This document shows, piece after piece, positions 45,393-54,954 of a stretch of 64,000 nucleotides of DNA. The stretch covers positions 682,001 through 746,000 of the forward strand of contig NZ_UEFQ01000013.1 in assembly GCF_900489465.1 (NCBI RefSeq), read 5' to 3'. The first letter of the stretch is position 1; every line of letters starts with the position of its first letter. Below the pieces are notes generated by a model. That model ran no database searches and was not told the DNA's origin. It saw only the letters and a program-made list of their open reading frames with translations. This DNA is from Aequorivita sp. CIP111184 (GTDB taxonomy: Bacteria; Bacteroidota; Bacteroidia; Flavobacteriales; Flavobacteriaceae). Both the position numbers and the translations under genes were made by a program.

Positions 45393-48218
45393 TTAGAATG
45401 AATAGGAAACGCCTGCACTAAAAACTACACCTCTTTTGTAGGTTTCTACTGGAACTTCCTGTCCGTCTGGCAATGCTGCATTTGGAACCCCAATATTGTT
45501 TACATCCTGTGTCAATTTATACTCAGGATCTAATATGTTTTTAATGTTAAGTTTGATTCCGAAATTTTCATTGATGGCAATTTTATTAATGAAATCAAGA
45601 GTTGGGATTGCAGAGAGCACAATATTGTTCTTTCCTGAGCCAGGATTTGCATCATCACCACCTGTTCCCAAAGAGTAGATACTTTTGCTGTTATAGTTGA
45701 AAACCACCGAGCTGGTAATGCCGCTGTTTTTCTTTTTCAAATTCAACGTTAAATCTGAGCCCAAAATGAATGGCGAAGAGCCTTCCAATTCATCTTCTTT
45801 ATTGGTGAAACGAACTGTAAGATTATCTGTTGGAACGTCTTCCAATTTTTGGTTTGAGTATAAATAGGAAGCATTCAAACCGAAAGTCAAAGTCTTTTCA
45901 CTGTCCGAATCATTTGAAAGTTTCAAAATGTTTTTTCTCAGTTCAAGCTCAACACCTGCAATAGTTGCATCGCCGGTGTTTACATAGGAAAGCTCGCCTG
46001 CCGCAGAATTTACTTCAATACGGTTAATGGCATTTTTAATGTTTTTATAGAAACCTGTAACCGCAACAATTTCACCCGGACTGAAGTAGTATTCATATTT
46101 TAAATCTAGGTTGTAATTGTCAGCAGTCAACAAATCTGGATTACCAAAACTGTTGAAGCTTACGTCTTCATAAAGGAAAGGTGCTACCTCCTTAAATTGT
46201 GGAAGTGTATATGTTTTGCTTCCCGCTAAACGAACGATGCTGTTTTCGTTAAAGTTATACTTCAAATTAAAACTTGGTAAAACGAAGTTTTCATCAATAA
46301 GTGAAGGATCTGTGTTTGGATCGTTGGTTGTTGCAAGGTTGGTATCAAAAAGCACTTCTTGTTTCACTTTTTCGTAACGAACGCCTACGTTTGCTGAAAA
46401 GCTATTTGAAAAATCATAACTTACTTCTCCTAAACCTGAGTGAATGGTTCTAGTTCCATCATAAGAAAATGGAATGAAAGGATCTTTCCCGTCACGACCA
46501 TCCCCGCGGTTTGTGGTAAGTCTAAATATTCCGTCGTTTAAAGATTGTTGGTTGAAGAGTGAAGTATCTGGATTATCAATATCAACAACAGCCGGGCTAT
46601 CAAAAATATAGTTTAGTTGGGTATAATTGAAAGTTCGGTCTGTATCTCTATAATTGTAGCCTAAACGGATTCTACTATTTTTACTGTCTTCATTTTGTCC
46701 ATTTAAAGCATAATCCAAATAAAGTTTTCCGGCCAGATCATTTTCTTCAAGATTTGAATAAAAACGATTGTTAAGAGCGCTTCCCGATGCAGCACGGGCA
46801 ATATCTGCATTTACATCAATAACATAAGTATTGGTTCTACGGTCTGGCTCATATCCACGGATGGTATTGTATGAAGCGCCCGCTTCCAAACTAAGTTTTT
46901 CAGAAATGGTAAGCGAAGTTAAAAGCTGGTTTACAAAAAGATTATTCTCGTTTTCCTGCTGTCTTCTAACTAAGGCACGAATTGGGTTTTGAGGCTCATC
47001 GTTTTCTGTAAGTCCCGCTTTTAATCCGTAATAATCAGCAACGCTTTGGCTATTGCTCTTTATGAACATACTGTTTGCCGCGATATAATCTCCTTCCTGA
47101 AAACGGAATTTTATATTGGCCATAGCCAATTTTGAAACGTTATAATTATATTCGGTTCGTTGAAATTGTTGGTTAAATCCTCCAGCAGCGTTTATTCTAT
47201 CTGAAGTTCCTTCGCGGTATTCATATTTATTATCAAAATTACCTACGAAGAAAAGACTTAGTCTGTTTCTCCCAATATCAAAACGCTTTCCGCCAGAAAG
47301 AGAATAACTAGAATTTAGTTGTGCATTTTGTGTGTTTGGTTTAAAGTTGTTATCAAAAGCATGCACATTCAAGTCCGTAATAGGTACGTGCGTATCGTGA
47401 ATGTTGCCAATGTATTTTGCATTGTCCATAATTAAAAATTCCTTTCCAACAGCTCGAGAATTCACTTCCGGGGAAATGGAAAACTGTAAACTTCCAGGTC
47501 CAGTAAGTTCTTTGCTTACAATGTTTATGTTAGCTCCCGCAACGTCACCGTAAAGTGGTACAGAAAAAGTTTTGTTAATCCCTACACTTTCAATAACATC
47601 ACTAGAGAAAAAGTCCAAAGAGATATTTTTGTATTCCGGATCTTCGGAAGGAAGTGGCAACTCATTTAAAGTGGTGGAATTGTAACGGTCTCCTAAACCG
47701 CGAACAAATACGTTCTTAATTCCTGCCTGTTTTTTAACACCCGTTACTTTGGTTACAGCGCCTTCTGCATCGCCCACGCCTTTTCTTGAAAGGTCTTCCG
47801 CCCCGATAGATTGTGTAATTCCCACAGCTTTCTTCTGTTCTAATAATAAAGCAACAGCACTTTCCCTACGCGTTGTAGTTTTAATTACTACTTCATCTAA
47901 GGCAGCCGCACTAGCGCCCATGGGCACGTCAATATTAGTTACTTTGTCTGCAATTACTTTAACGTCTGGAATTTCAACAGTTTCGTAACCAACAAAACTA
48001 TATACCACGGTATAGGTTCCGGGCTCAATGTTTTCCAAAGAATACAAACCATCAATATCTGAAGTTACACCTTTAGTAGTTCCTTTCAGAAATATATTTG
48101 CAAAGGGCAACGGTTCGTTATTGTAATCGGTATCGGTAAGTTTTCCAACAATGGAGCCTGTTTGGGCTATCGATATTGAAGTTAAAAAGAAGAATAAAAC
48201 TTTAATAATTGTTTTCAT
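45393..48218 (-). CDS. TonB-dependent outer-membrane receptor
   Basis: Outer-membrane active transporter of 941 residues. Signal peptide (MKTIIKVLFFFLTSISIAQ), a carboxypeptidase-regulatory-like beta domain (about 20-110; GSIVGKLTDTDYNNEPLPFA), a plug domain (about 120-240; GVKKQAGIKNVFVRGLGDRY) and a 22-strand barrel ending in an aromatic strand (FSAGVSYSF). The plug wording SAPIG-EDLSRKGVGDAEGAV differs from typical siderophore receptors. No SusD-type partner is adjacent; a beta-helix-like lipoprotein is instead. With a six-repeat Pho-type promoter, it is a candidate receptor for phosphate or an organophosphate. The substrate is unproven. Confidence 0.9.
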   Translation of the reverse strand: MKTIIKVLFFFLTSISIAQTGSIVGKLTDTDYNNEPLPFANIFLKGTTKGVTSDIDGLYSLENIEPGTYTVVYSFVGYETVEIPDVKVIADKVTNIDVPMGASAAALDEVVIKTTTRRESAVALLLEQKKAVGITQSIGAEDLSRKGVGDAEGAVTKVTGVKKQAGIKNVFVRGLGDRYNSTTLNELPLPSEDPEYKNISLDFFSSDVIESVGINKTFSVPLYGDVAGANINIVSKELTGPGSLQFSISPEVNSRAVGKEFLIMDNAKYIGNIHDTHVPITDLNVHAFDNNFKPNTQNAQLNSSYSLSGGKRFDIGRNRLSLFFVGNFDNKYEYREGTSDRINAAGGFNQQFQRTEYNYNVSKLAMANIKFRFQEGDYIAANSMFIKSNSQSVADYYGLKAGLTENDEPQNPIRALVRRQQENENNLFVNQLLTSLTISEKLSLEAGASYNTIRGYEPDRRTNTYVIDVNADIARAASGSALNNRFYSNLEENDLAGKLYLDYALNGQNEDSKNSRIRLGYNYRDTDRTFNYTQLNYIFDSPAVVDIDNPDTSLFNQQSLNDGIFRLTTNRGDGRDGKDPFIPFSYDGTRTIHSGLGEVSYDFSNSFSANVGVRYEKVKQEVLFDTNLATTNDPNTDPSLIDENFVLPSFNLKYNFNENSIVRLAGSKTYTLPQFKEVAPFLYEDVSFNSFGNPDLLTADNYNLDLKYEYYFSPGEIVAVTGFYKNIKNAINRIEVNSAAGELSYVNTGDATIAGVELELRKNILKLSNDSDSEKTLTFGLNASYLYSNQKLEDVPTDNLTVRFTNKEDELEGSSPFILGSDLTLNLKKKNSGITSSVVFNYNSKSIYSLGTGGDDANPGSGKNNIVLSAIPTLDFINKIAINENFGIKLNIKNILDPEYKLTQDVNNIGVPNAALPDGQEVPVETYKRGVVFSAGVSYSF

Positions 48219-48240
48219 TTTTGTCGTTTGATTTATTTGT

Positions 48241-48319
48241 GCAAAGGAACTCCCGTAATGTAAAGACCGTGTTAATTAAGCATTACCAATTCGTCACTAT
48301 AGCGTTAGCTAAAGGTTAA
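48241..48319 (-). promoter_or_regulatory. Six-repeat Pho-type box and promoter of the TonB receptor
   Basis: On the minus strand six 5-mers step exactly 11 bp: TTAAC (48319), CTAAC (48308), GTGAC (48297), GTAAT (48286), TTAAC (48275), TTTAC (48264), then TTTGCAC with TTTG at 48245-48242. The last three stand 41, 30 and 19 bp before TTTG. The first includes CTTAACCT, the cyanobacterial Pho-box unit. Confidence 0.7.
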
Positions 48320-48389
48320 GCAACAACCCAAAAATTATCATTGCTTTACTTTTTGAAAATACTATCTTGCCTACAAATTTTTGAATATT

Positions 48390-49721
48390 ATGATGCAATG
48401 GGAACAGCTGCTCTCTTTACGGAAGCAAGGACATACAGGAAAGAGAATTAGGATTGAAGAAAATGAAACCCGTTTGGGTTTTGAAGTGGATTATGACCGG
48501 GTTATTTTTTCTTCGGCGTTCCGAAGTTTGCAAGATAAAACACAGGTTATTCCATTGTCAAAAACTTCTTTCGTTCATACGCGATTAACGCATAGTTTGG
48601 AAGTTTCGGTAGTAGGTCGCTCTTTGGGAAGAATTGTGGGAAAAGAGATATTGAAAAAACATCCGCAATTGCAAAATGCGCACGGGTATCAATTCAACGA
48701 TTTTGGGGCGATTGTTGCTGCTGCTGCTTTAGCGCACGACATTGGCAACCCGCCATTCGGGCACAGTGGCGAAAAGGCCATCGGTGATTATTTTTTAAAC
48801 GGAAATGGGAAGCGTTTTAAAGATGATCTAAACGAAAAGGAATATCAAGATTTGATAGATTTTGAAGGAAACGCCAATGGGTTCAAAATTCTTACAGAAT
48901 CCAAAAACGGTGTAGAAGGCGGTTTACGGTTAACCTATGCAACCTTGGGCGCTTTTATGAAATACCCAAAACAATCGCTTCCCAAAAAACCTACAGCTCA
49001 TGTTGCTGATAAAAAATTTGGCATTTTTCAAAGCGATACAGATTTTTTTAGTGAAGTAGTTTCCGAGCTCGGTCTTTTAAACAGAGAGAATAATGGCTTC
49101 GCGCGACACCCACTTGCTTTTTTGGTTGAGGCCGCAGATGATATTTGTTACACGATTATAGATTTTGAAGATGGTATTAATCTAGGGTTGATTGAAGAAG
49201 AAATAGCGCTGGAGTATTTAATCAATTTGGTTCGGAATAACTTGAAGAAAGAGGTTTATTCCAGTTTGAAAACTTCACAGGATCGATTGGCTTATTTGCG
49301 CTCACTTGCTATAAACACGTTGATTGCTGAAGCCGCTTCAATTTTTATTGAAAATGAAGAAGAAATTTTGAAAGGTACTTTTTCCGAAGCATTGTTGGAT
49401 AAGAGCCAATACAAAGCTCAGATAGCTGATATTATAAAGGTAAGTGTTGAAAAAGTGTACCAAAGCACGGAAGTGATGGAAAAGGAAATTGCGGGTTATA
49501 ATATATTGTCAACATTGCTCGATGCCTTTACTACTGCCTATGAAAATCATCAAAACAACAAAGTTCGGCATTATGATAAACTAGTATTGCGGATGTTTGA
49601 AGTTAATCTTTCCAAAAACCTATCAGTTTATGAATATTTAATGGAGTGCTGTAGTTACATCTCACGATTAACTGACGGAAATGCACTACAAATATTTAAA
49701 AAAATAAAAGGCAATTTATAA
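48390..49721 (+). CDS. dgt: dGTPase (deoxyguanosine triphosphate triphosphohydrolase)
   Basis: Hydrolyses dGTP to deoxyguanosine and triphosphate, controlling the dNTP pool. The start is ATG 48390 (443 residues; a second ATG follows at 48393). HD-domain metal ligands lie in RLTHSLEVSVVGRSLG (His about residue 69) and AALAHDIGNPPFGHSGEKAI (about 118). EAADDICYTIIDFEDGINLGLI holds the last aspartate. The protein is near the normal family length. It stands alone, in the gap shared with the TonB receptor promoter. Confidence 0.93.
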   Translation: MMQWEQLLSLRKQGHTGKRIRIEENETRLGFEVDYDRVIFSSAFRSLQDKTQVIPLSKTSFVHTRLTHSLEVSVVGRSLGRIVGKEILKKHPQLQNAHGYQFNDFGAIVAAAALAHDIGNPPFGHSGEKAIGDYFLNGNGKRFKDDLNEKEYQDLIDFEGNANGFKILTESKNGVEGGLRLTYATLGAFMKYPKQSLPKKPTAHVADKKFGIFQSDTDFFSEVVSELGLLNRENNGFARHPLAFLVEAADDICYTIIDFEDGINLGLIEEEIALEYLINLVRNNLKKEVYSSLKTSQDRLAYLRSLAINTLIAEAASIFIENEEEILKGTFSEALLDKSQYKAQIADIIKVSVEKVYQSTEVMEKEIAGYNILSTLLDAFTTAYENHQNNKVRHYDKLVLRMFEVNLSKNLSVYEYLMECCSYISRLTDGNALQIFKKIKGNL

Positions 49722-49885
49722 AAATAGCTTTTTGTTTTACTTAAATATGTTAAAGTGTGAATTATAGAAGGTTATATCATCAATTTTATGATATTTTTAT
49801 AAATCCTATCTATAGGAACATTAAATCAACATTTTTTTAGATCAATCCATCTGGTCTTATTCACCTAAAAACTTATTTTAATCTT

Positions 49886-52504
49886 ATGAAAAAAATTCTT
49901 TACTTAATTATCTTTTTTGCTGTAAATACGTCTTTTGCGCAGGATTACAGCAATTTGGTAAAAACGTACCTTCAACAAAATCGAACCCAATATTCGCTGC
50001 AACAGCAGGATATTTCGGACATTTCAATTGCATCACAGACCTATTCTAAAAGCTTGAAGGCTTATAATGTTTATGTCGAACAACGCCACCAAGGCATTAA
50101 ATTGTTCAATTCTACTTCTCCCTTTGTAATAAAAGATGGGGCAGTATATAGTGCTAAAATGTCTTTTACAGATAATGCGGCGGCAAAGATAAATGCATCT
50201 TCGCCTTCAATATCAGCTGTAAATGCAATTTCAAAAGCTGCAAACTGGTTAGGACTGCAAAACCCTACAAATTTGAATTTGATAGAAACAGTTTCAGACA
50301 ATAGCTATGTTTTTTCCAATGGAAACATTTCACAGGAAAATATTCCTGTAGAACTTGTTTACCAAAAAATGGATGATACAGGAGCTTTAAAACTTGCTTG
50401 GAATTTGAGTATCTATCTTTTAGATTCAACACATTATTATAGCGTGCGAATAGACGCGCTTTCGGGTGATTTATTGGCGACTAATGATTGGGTTGTAAAC
50501 TGTAACTTTGGCGAAGGTTCACATTCCCACTCCAATACTGAGAATGTACTTTTCTCAACTACCAATATAAGCAATTCAAGCCGTATGCTTGGGGATGGCT
50601 CTTCGTATCGCGTATTTCCATTACCTTTAATAGGCCCTAACTCTGGTCCAGATCAAATTGTTTCTGATCCATCAGATCCTGTTGCGTCTCCATTTGGATG
50701 GCATGACACAGACGGTATCGCTGGTGCAGAATTTACTCATACACGTGGTAACAACGTGTTATCTATGGAAGATGTAAATGGAAATAATGGAGCGGGTGCT
50801 ACAGCTGAAGGAGGCCCAACATTGGAATTTGATTTTCCTTTTAACCTTCCACAATCTCCTGCTTCATATAGAGATGGTGCAATCACCAACTTATTCTACA
50901 TGAATAATATGATGCACGATATAATGTATGCATATGGTTTTGATGAAGAGAGTGGTAATTTTCAGGCAACAAACTATAGTGGTTTGGGTTCGGAAAATGA
51001 TTATGTATTAGCCGATGCCCAAGATGGTAGTGGCTTAAACAATGCGAACTTTGGAACTCCCCCAGACGGAGGTAAACCAAGAATGCAGATGTACCTTTGG
51101 ACCGCTCCAGGAAAAGTTTTAGGTACTTTGATGAATATTAATGGTGGCCCATTGGCTGGTGAATACTATGCCATTGAATCCAATTTTTCAGGTGGAACTC
51201 CGCTACCAACTACTGCAATTACTGAAAATATGGTATTGGTTGTAGATGATAATGCTGGTAGTTCAACAGATGAACACGATGGGTGTGATTCTATTTTAAA
51301 CGCTGCAGAGCTTAATGGAAAAATTGCTGTAGTTAGAGCTGGTGCATGTGGAAATACATTTAAAGTTATCCAAATTCAAGCAGCAGGTGCTATCGCCGTA
51401 GTGGTGGTTAATAATCTTCCTACTGATCCAACTGCCATGGTTGGTGGAGGTTCTTCCATAGACATTCCTTCAATTATGATTTACCAATCTGATGGAGAAG
51501 CAATCATTACTGCACTTCTTAATGGTGAAACGGTTAATGCTACTCTTCGTGATGACGGATCAGGAAACGATCCCTTCCAAAGAGATGGCGATCTTGACAA
51601 TGTAATTATTGCGCATGAATATGGCCATGGTATTTCAAACCGTTTAGTAGGTGGGGCTGCAAATACAGGATGTTTAAGTACTCAAACAACTCCAGAGCAA
51701 ATGGGTGAAGGCTGGAGTGATTATTTTGGTTTAATTCTTACAATGCAAGATGGTGATACTGGAGAAACTCCAAGAGGTGTTGGAAATTACGCTATTGGTG
51801 AGGGAATTGCAGGAAGAGGTATTAGAACAAAAATGTATACAAGAGATTTTGCTCTAAATAACTTTACATATGATAATATTAAAACACAAGTTGCACCACA
51901 CGGTGTTGGCTCTGTATGGGCTACAATGCTTTGGGATTTAACTTGGGATTTAATAGATGAATATGGTTATGATCCAGATATCAAAAACGGTACTGGTGGA
52001 AATAATATTGCGCTTCAACTTGTTATGGATGGCTTAAAACTAACACCATGTAGCCCTGGATTTGTAGATGCCCGTGATGCTATTTTAGAAGCTGATCTGC
52101 TTACCAATGCTGGTGCCAACAGATGTATTATTTGGCGTGCCTTTGCTAAGCGTGGTCTTGGTGAAAGTGCAGATCAAGGAAGCTCTAGTAGTAAATCAGA
52201 TGGTACAGAGGCTTTTGATGTTCCTGTAGACTGTGTATTGGGTGTATCAGATAATAGTACACTTGAGAACAATTTCATAGTATTTCCAAATCCATCTAAT
52301 GGAGAATTGAGTATTAAATCAAGATTCGATGTTGGGAATGCTACAATTTCTATCTTTGATATGAATGGCAGAAAAGTCTTCAATCAAGAAGTTGAAATTC
52401 ATCATACTGCTAATATTAACGCTAGCAGCCTTAATCCAGGTATTTACGTAATGCAGATTGAAGGTGCTAATCGTTCACAAACAACTAAATTGATAATCAA
52501 ATAA
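49886..52504 (+). CDS. Secreted fungalysin-type metalloprotease (M36), T9SS cargo
   Basis: Extracellular zinc protease of 872 residues. Signal peptide (to about 19, SFAQDY), FTP propeptide, M36 catalytic domain interrupted by a PA domain (about 455-555; NGKIAVVRAGACGNTFKVIQ), catalytic HEYGH in VIIAHEYGHGISNRL (about 576) with the third ligand in EQMGEGWSDYFGL, and a type A T9SS sorting domain (VFPNPSNGELSIKS to TTKLIIK). All zinc ligands are present. Second large secreted protease of the window, it has an independent transcription unit and terminator. Confidence 0.92.
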   Translation: MKKILYLIIFFAVNTSFAQDYSNLVKTYLQQNRTQYSLQQQDISDISIASQTYSKSLKAYNVYVEQRHQGIKLFNSTSPFVIKDGAVYSAKMSFTDNAAAKINASSPSISAVNAISKAANWLGLQNPTNLNLIETVSDNSYVFSNGNISQENIPVELVYQKMDDTGALKLAWNLSIYLLDSTHYYSVRIDALSGDLLATNDWVVNCNFGEGSHSHSNTENVLFSTTNISNSSRMLGDGSSYRVFPLPLIGPNSGPDQIVSDPSDPVASPFGWHDTDGIAGAEFTHTRGNNVLSMEDVNGNNGAGATAEGGPTLEFDFPFNLPQSPASYRDGAITNLFYMNNMMHDIMYAYGFDEESGNFQATNYSGLGSENDYVLADAQDGSGLNNANFGTPPDGGKPRMQMYLWTAPGKVLGTLMNINGGPLAGEYYAIESNFSGGTPLPTTAITENMVLVVDDNAGSSTDEHDGCDSILNAAELNGKIAVVRAGACGNTFKVIQIQAAGAIAVVVVNNLPTDPTAMVGGGSSIDIPSIMIYQSDGEAIITALLNGETVNATLRDDGSGNDPFQRDGDLDNVIIAHEYGHGISNRLVGGAANTGCLSTQTTPEQMGEGWSDYFGLILTMQDGDTGETPRGVGNYAIGEGIAGRGIRTKMYTRDFALNNFTYDNIKTQVAPHGVGSVWATMLWDLTWDLIDEYGYDPDIKNGTGGNNIALQLVMDGLKLTPCSPGFVDARDAILEADLLTNAGANRCIIWRAFAKRGLGESADQGSSSSKSDGTEAFDVPVDCVLGVSDNSTLENNFIVFPNPSNGELSIKSRFDVGNATISIFDMNGRKVFNQEVEIHHTANINASSLNPGIYVMQIEGANRSQTTKLIIK

Positions 52505-52528
52505 GATATTATTTAGTTATTGAAAATT

Positions 52529-52557
52529 AAAAGAGGCTCGAAAGAGCCTCTTTTTTT
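52529..52557 (+). terminator. Terminator after the M36 protease
   Basis: AAAAGAGGCTC and GAGCCTCTTTT form an 11 bp stem with a GAAA loop followed by T. Its 3' end overlaps the stop of the convergent dxs gene. Confidence 0.85.
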
Positions 52558-54334
52558 ATAAGTATTTTTGAAGGGATTTTTTTATTTTTTCAGAAGAGAT
52601 GCCCACAATATCCTGCAATTCTGAAATAGTCCCTTGTTCAGGGAAAACATCTGGAATGCCTAAAATTTCAATGGGATTTTTATAAGTATTTTTTGAAGCA
52701 AAAGTCGCAATAGTAGTTCCTAAACCGCCAATAATTGTTCCGTCTTCAACCGTAATAATTGTTTTATAATTATTAAAAACCTGATGAAGAAGGGTTTCGT
52801 CCAATGGCTTTAAAAAGCGAATATCAATCAAACCAATTTTTTTCTGTAGTAAAAGTGGAAATGATTCAATCGCCTCCAGGGCGTTGTTGGCAATTGTTCC
52901 AAGGGTTAAAACAACAATTTCTGCACCTTCTTTTACTATTTCTGCTTTTCCAATTTCAATGGCGCTGAATGGGTTTTCCCAATTAATGATAGTTCCCCTG
53001 CCTCGTGGATAGCGAATGAATATGGGTAAGTCCAATCCTTTCTGTGCGGTGTACATAATATTTCGTAGTTCCGTTTCATTACGCGGCGCAAAAATGATGA
53101 GGTTTGGAATACAGTTTAAATACGCCAAATCAAAAATACCGTGATGGGTTGGACCATCTTCACCCACAATCCCTGCGCGGTCTAAACAGAAAATTACTGG
53201 AATTTTCTGAAGGCAAACGTCATGGATTACCTGATCATAAGCGCGCTGCAAAAATGTGGAATAAATATTACAGAAAACAGTAAATCCCTGGGTCGCCATT
53301 CCTGCTGCAAAAGTTACTGCGTGCTGTTCCGCAATGCCAACATCAAAGGCTCTTTCAGGAAAAATATCCATCATAAATTTTAGTGAACTTCCCGTTGGCA
53401 TCGCTGGGGTAATGCCTATTATCTTTTCGTTCATTGAAGCTAGTTCAACTAACGTTTTACCAAAGACATCTTGAAATTTTGGAGGTTGTTTTTCGGCACT
53501 TTTTGGCGCCAAATCCCCAGTAAGTGCATCAAATTTTCCAGGTGCGTGATAAACTACCTGATTTTCTTCGGCTTGCCGTAATCCTTTACCTTTTGTTGTA
53601 ATTACATGGAGCACTTTGGGTCCTGGAACATTCTTCAGCCTTTCCAATTCTGAAATGACGAGATTTAAATCGTGACCATCTATTGGTCCGGAGTAATTAA
53701 AGTTTAAAGCTTCAAAAATATTGTCTGCTTCCTTTGCCCCGTCAAGCTTCACTTTCGTAAAATAATTTTTCAATGCGCCTACACTGGGGTCAATGCCAAT
53801 GGCATTATCGTTTAGAATTACCAAAAGGTTTGTGTCTGTAACTCCTGCGTGATTTAAGGCTTCAAAAGCCATTCCACTTGCTATTGAAGCATCGCCAACA
53901 ACTGCTATGTGCTGTTTATTAATTTCTCCTTTCAGTTTTGATGCAATCGCCATTCCAAGTGCCGCGGAAATTGCGGTACTGCTATGGCCAACACCGAAAG
54001 TATCGTATTCACTTTCACTTCTCTTAGGAAAACCACTTATACCTCCCAATTGTCTATTGGTATGAAATATTTCTTTTCTTCCCGTTAATATTTTATGGCC
54101 GTATGCTTGATGGCCAACGTCCCAAACCAAAATATCGTTTGGGGTGTTAAATACATAATGAAGGGCAATTGTAAGTTCTACAACGCCAAGACTCGCTCCC
54201 AAATGGCCTTCTTTTGTAGCAACAATATTTATAATGAATTCACGAAGCTCCCGCGCCAATTGTTCCAATTTTTCCTCTGGAATTTTCCGAAGGTCTTCGG
54301 GGAATTTTATTGTATTTAAAATGTTTTCTGACAC
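52556..54334 (-). CDS. dxs: 1-deoxy-D-xylulose-5-phosphate synthase
   Basis: Thiamin-diphosphate enzyme that condenses pyruvate and glyceraldehyde 3-phosphate in the MEP isoprenoid pathway. The 592 residues start with GTG (54334). TPP and substrate motifs: GHLGASLGVVELTIALHYVF (about 42), VVGDASIASGMAFEALNHAG (about 145), AEQHAVTFAAGMATQG and LDRAGIVGEDGPTHHGIFDL (about 392). A TATCTTTA element at 54346-54339 ends 4 bp before the start codon, so the message may be leaderless. It is convergent with the M36 gene and divergent from tadA. Confidence 0.96.
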   Translation of the reverse strand: MSENILNTIKFPEDLRKIPEEKLEQLARELREFIINIVATKEGHLGASLGVVELTIALHYVFNTPNDILVWDVGHQAYGHKILTGRKEIFHTNRQLGGISGFPKRSESEYDTFGVGHSSTAISAALGMAIASKLKGEINKQHIAVVGDASIASGMAFEALNHAGVTDTNLLVILNDNAIGIDPSVGALKNYFTKVKLDGAKEADNIFEALNFNYSGPIDGHDLNLVISELERLKNVPGPKVLHVITTKGKGLRQAEENQVVYHAPGKFDALTGDLAPKSAEKQPPKFQDVFGKTLVELASMNEKIIGITPAMPTGSSLKFMMDIFPERAFDVGIAEQHAVTFAAGMATQGFTVFCNIYSTFLQRAYDQVIHDVCLQKIPVIFCLDRAGIVGEDGPTHHGIFDLAYLNCIPNLIIFAPRNETELRNIMYTAQKGLDLPIFIRYPRGRGTIINWENPFSAIEIGKAEIVKEGAEIVVLTLGTIANNALEAIESFPLLLQKKIGLIDIRFLKPLDETLLHQVFNNYKTIITVEDGTIIGGLGTTIATFASKNTYKNPIEILGIPDVFPEQGTISELQDIVGISSEKIKKSLQKYL

Positions 54335-54443
54335 AGTGTAAAGATACAGTTATTGAATATTTCTTATTTGGTTTTGATGAATTTGTGAATCAGTGAGTTT
54401 GTTAATTTGTAATTTCGCATACTACTTGTAAAAGAATTATACT

Positions 54444-54899
54444 TTGAGCATAATAAATCCTTTTGATGACACCTACTTTATGAAACGCGCTCTACAAGAA
54501 GCAGAGGCTGCCTATGAAAAAGGTGAAATACCTATTGGCGCTGTAATCGTTATAAACAATCAAATTATTGCGCGCGCACATAACCTAACTGAAACATTAA
54601 ATGATGTTACCGCTCACGCGGAAATGCAAGCAATTACCGCTGCCGCAAATTATCTGGGTGGAAAATATTTAATTGATTGTACGCTCTATGTAACTATTGA
54701 ACCCTGCCAAATGTGCGCGGGAGCTTTATTTTGGAGTCAAATTTCAAAAATAGTTTATGGTGCAAGGGATGAACAGCGTGGCTGTATCGCTTTAAATACA
54801 AAACTGCATCCCAAAACTATTATGGCAGGAGGTGTGATGGCTGAGCAAACTTCACAACTGCTAAAACGGTTTTTTATCGAGAAAAGAAATTTAAACTAA
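54444..54899 (+). CDS. tadA: tRNA adenosine(34) deaminase
   Basis: Converts A34 to inosine in tRNA-Arg. The 151 residues use a TTG start at 54444; the next ATG (54480) would remove the N-terminal FDDTYF-MKRAL helix that family members retain, so TTG is preferred. Zinc ligands and base: HAEMQAI (about residue 57) and PCQMCAGALFWSQI (about 90-103). It is a single gene with a terminator. Confidence 0.94.
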   Translation: MSIINPFDDTYFMKRALQEAEAAYEKGEIPIGAVIVINNQIIARAHNLTETLNDVTAHAEMQAITAAANYLGGKYLIDCTLYVTIEPCQMCAGALFWSQISKIVYGARDEQRGCIALNTKLHPKTIMAGGVMAEQTSQLLKRFFIEKRNLN

Positions 54900-54906
54900 A
54901 AGAAAA

Positions 54907-54930
54907 GCCTTTCATAAATGAAAGGCCTTT
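54907..54930. terminator. Terminator between tadA and cspA
   Basis: GCCTTTCAT and ATGAAAGGC form a 9 bp stem with a 2-base loop. The minus strand has TTTTCTTTT next to it, serving cspA; the plus side is weaker. Confidence 0.65.
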
Positions 54931-54954
54931 AGAGAATCCGTAATCTATGTCTTT

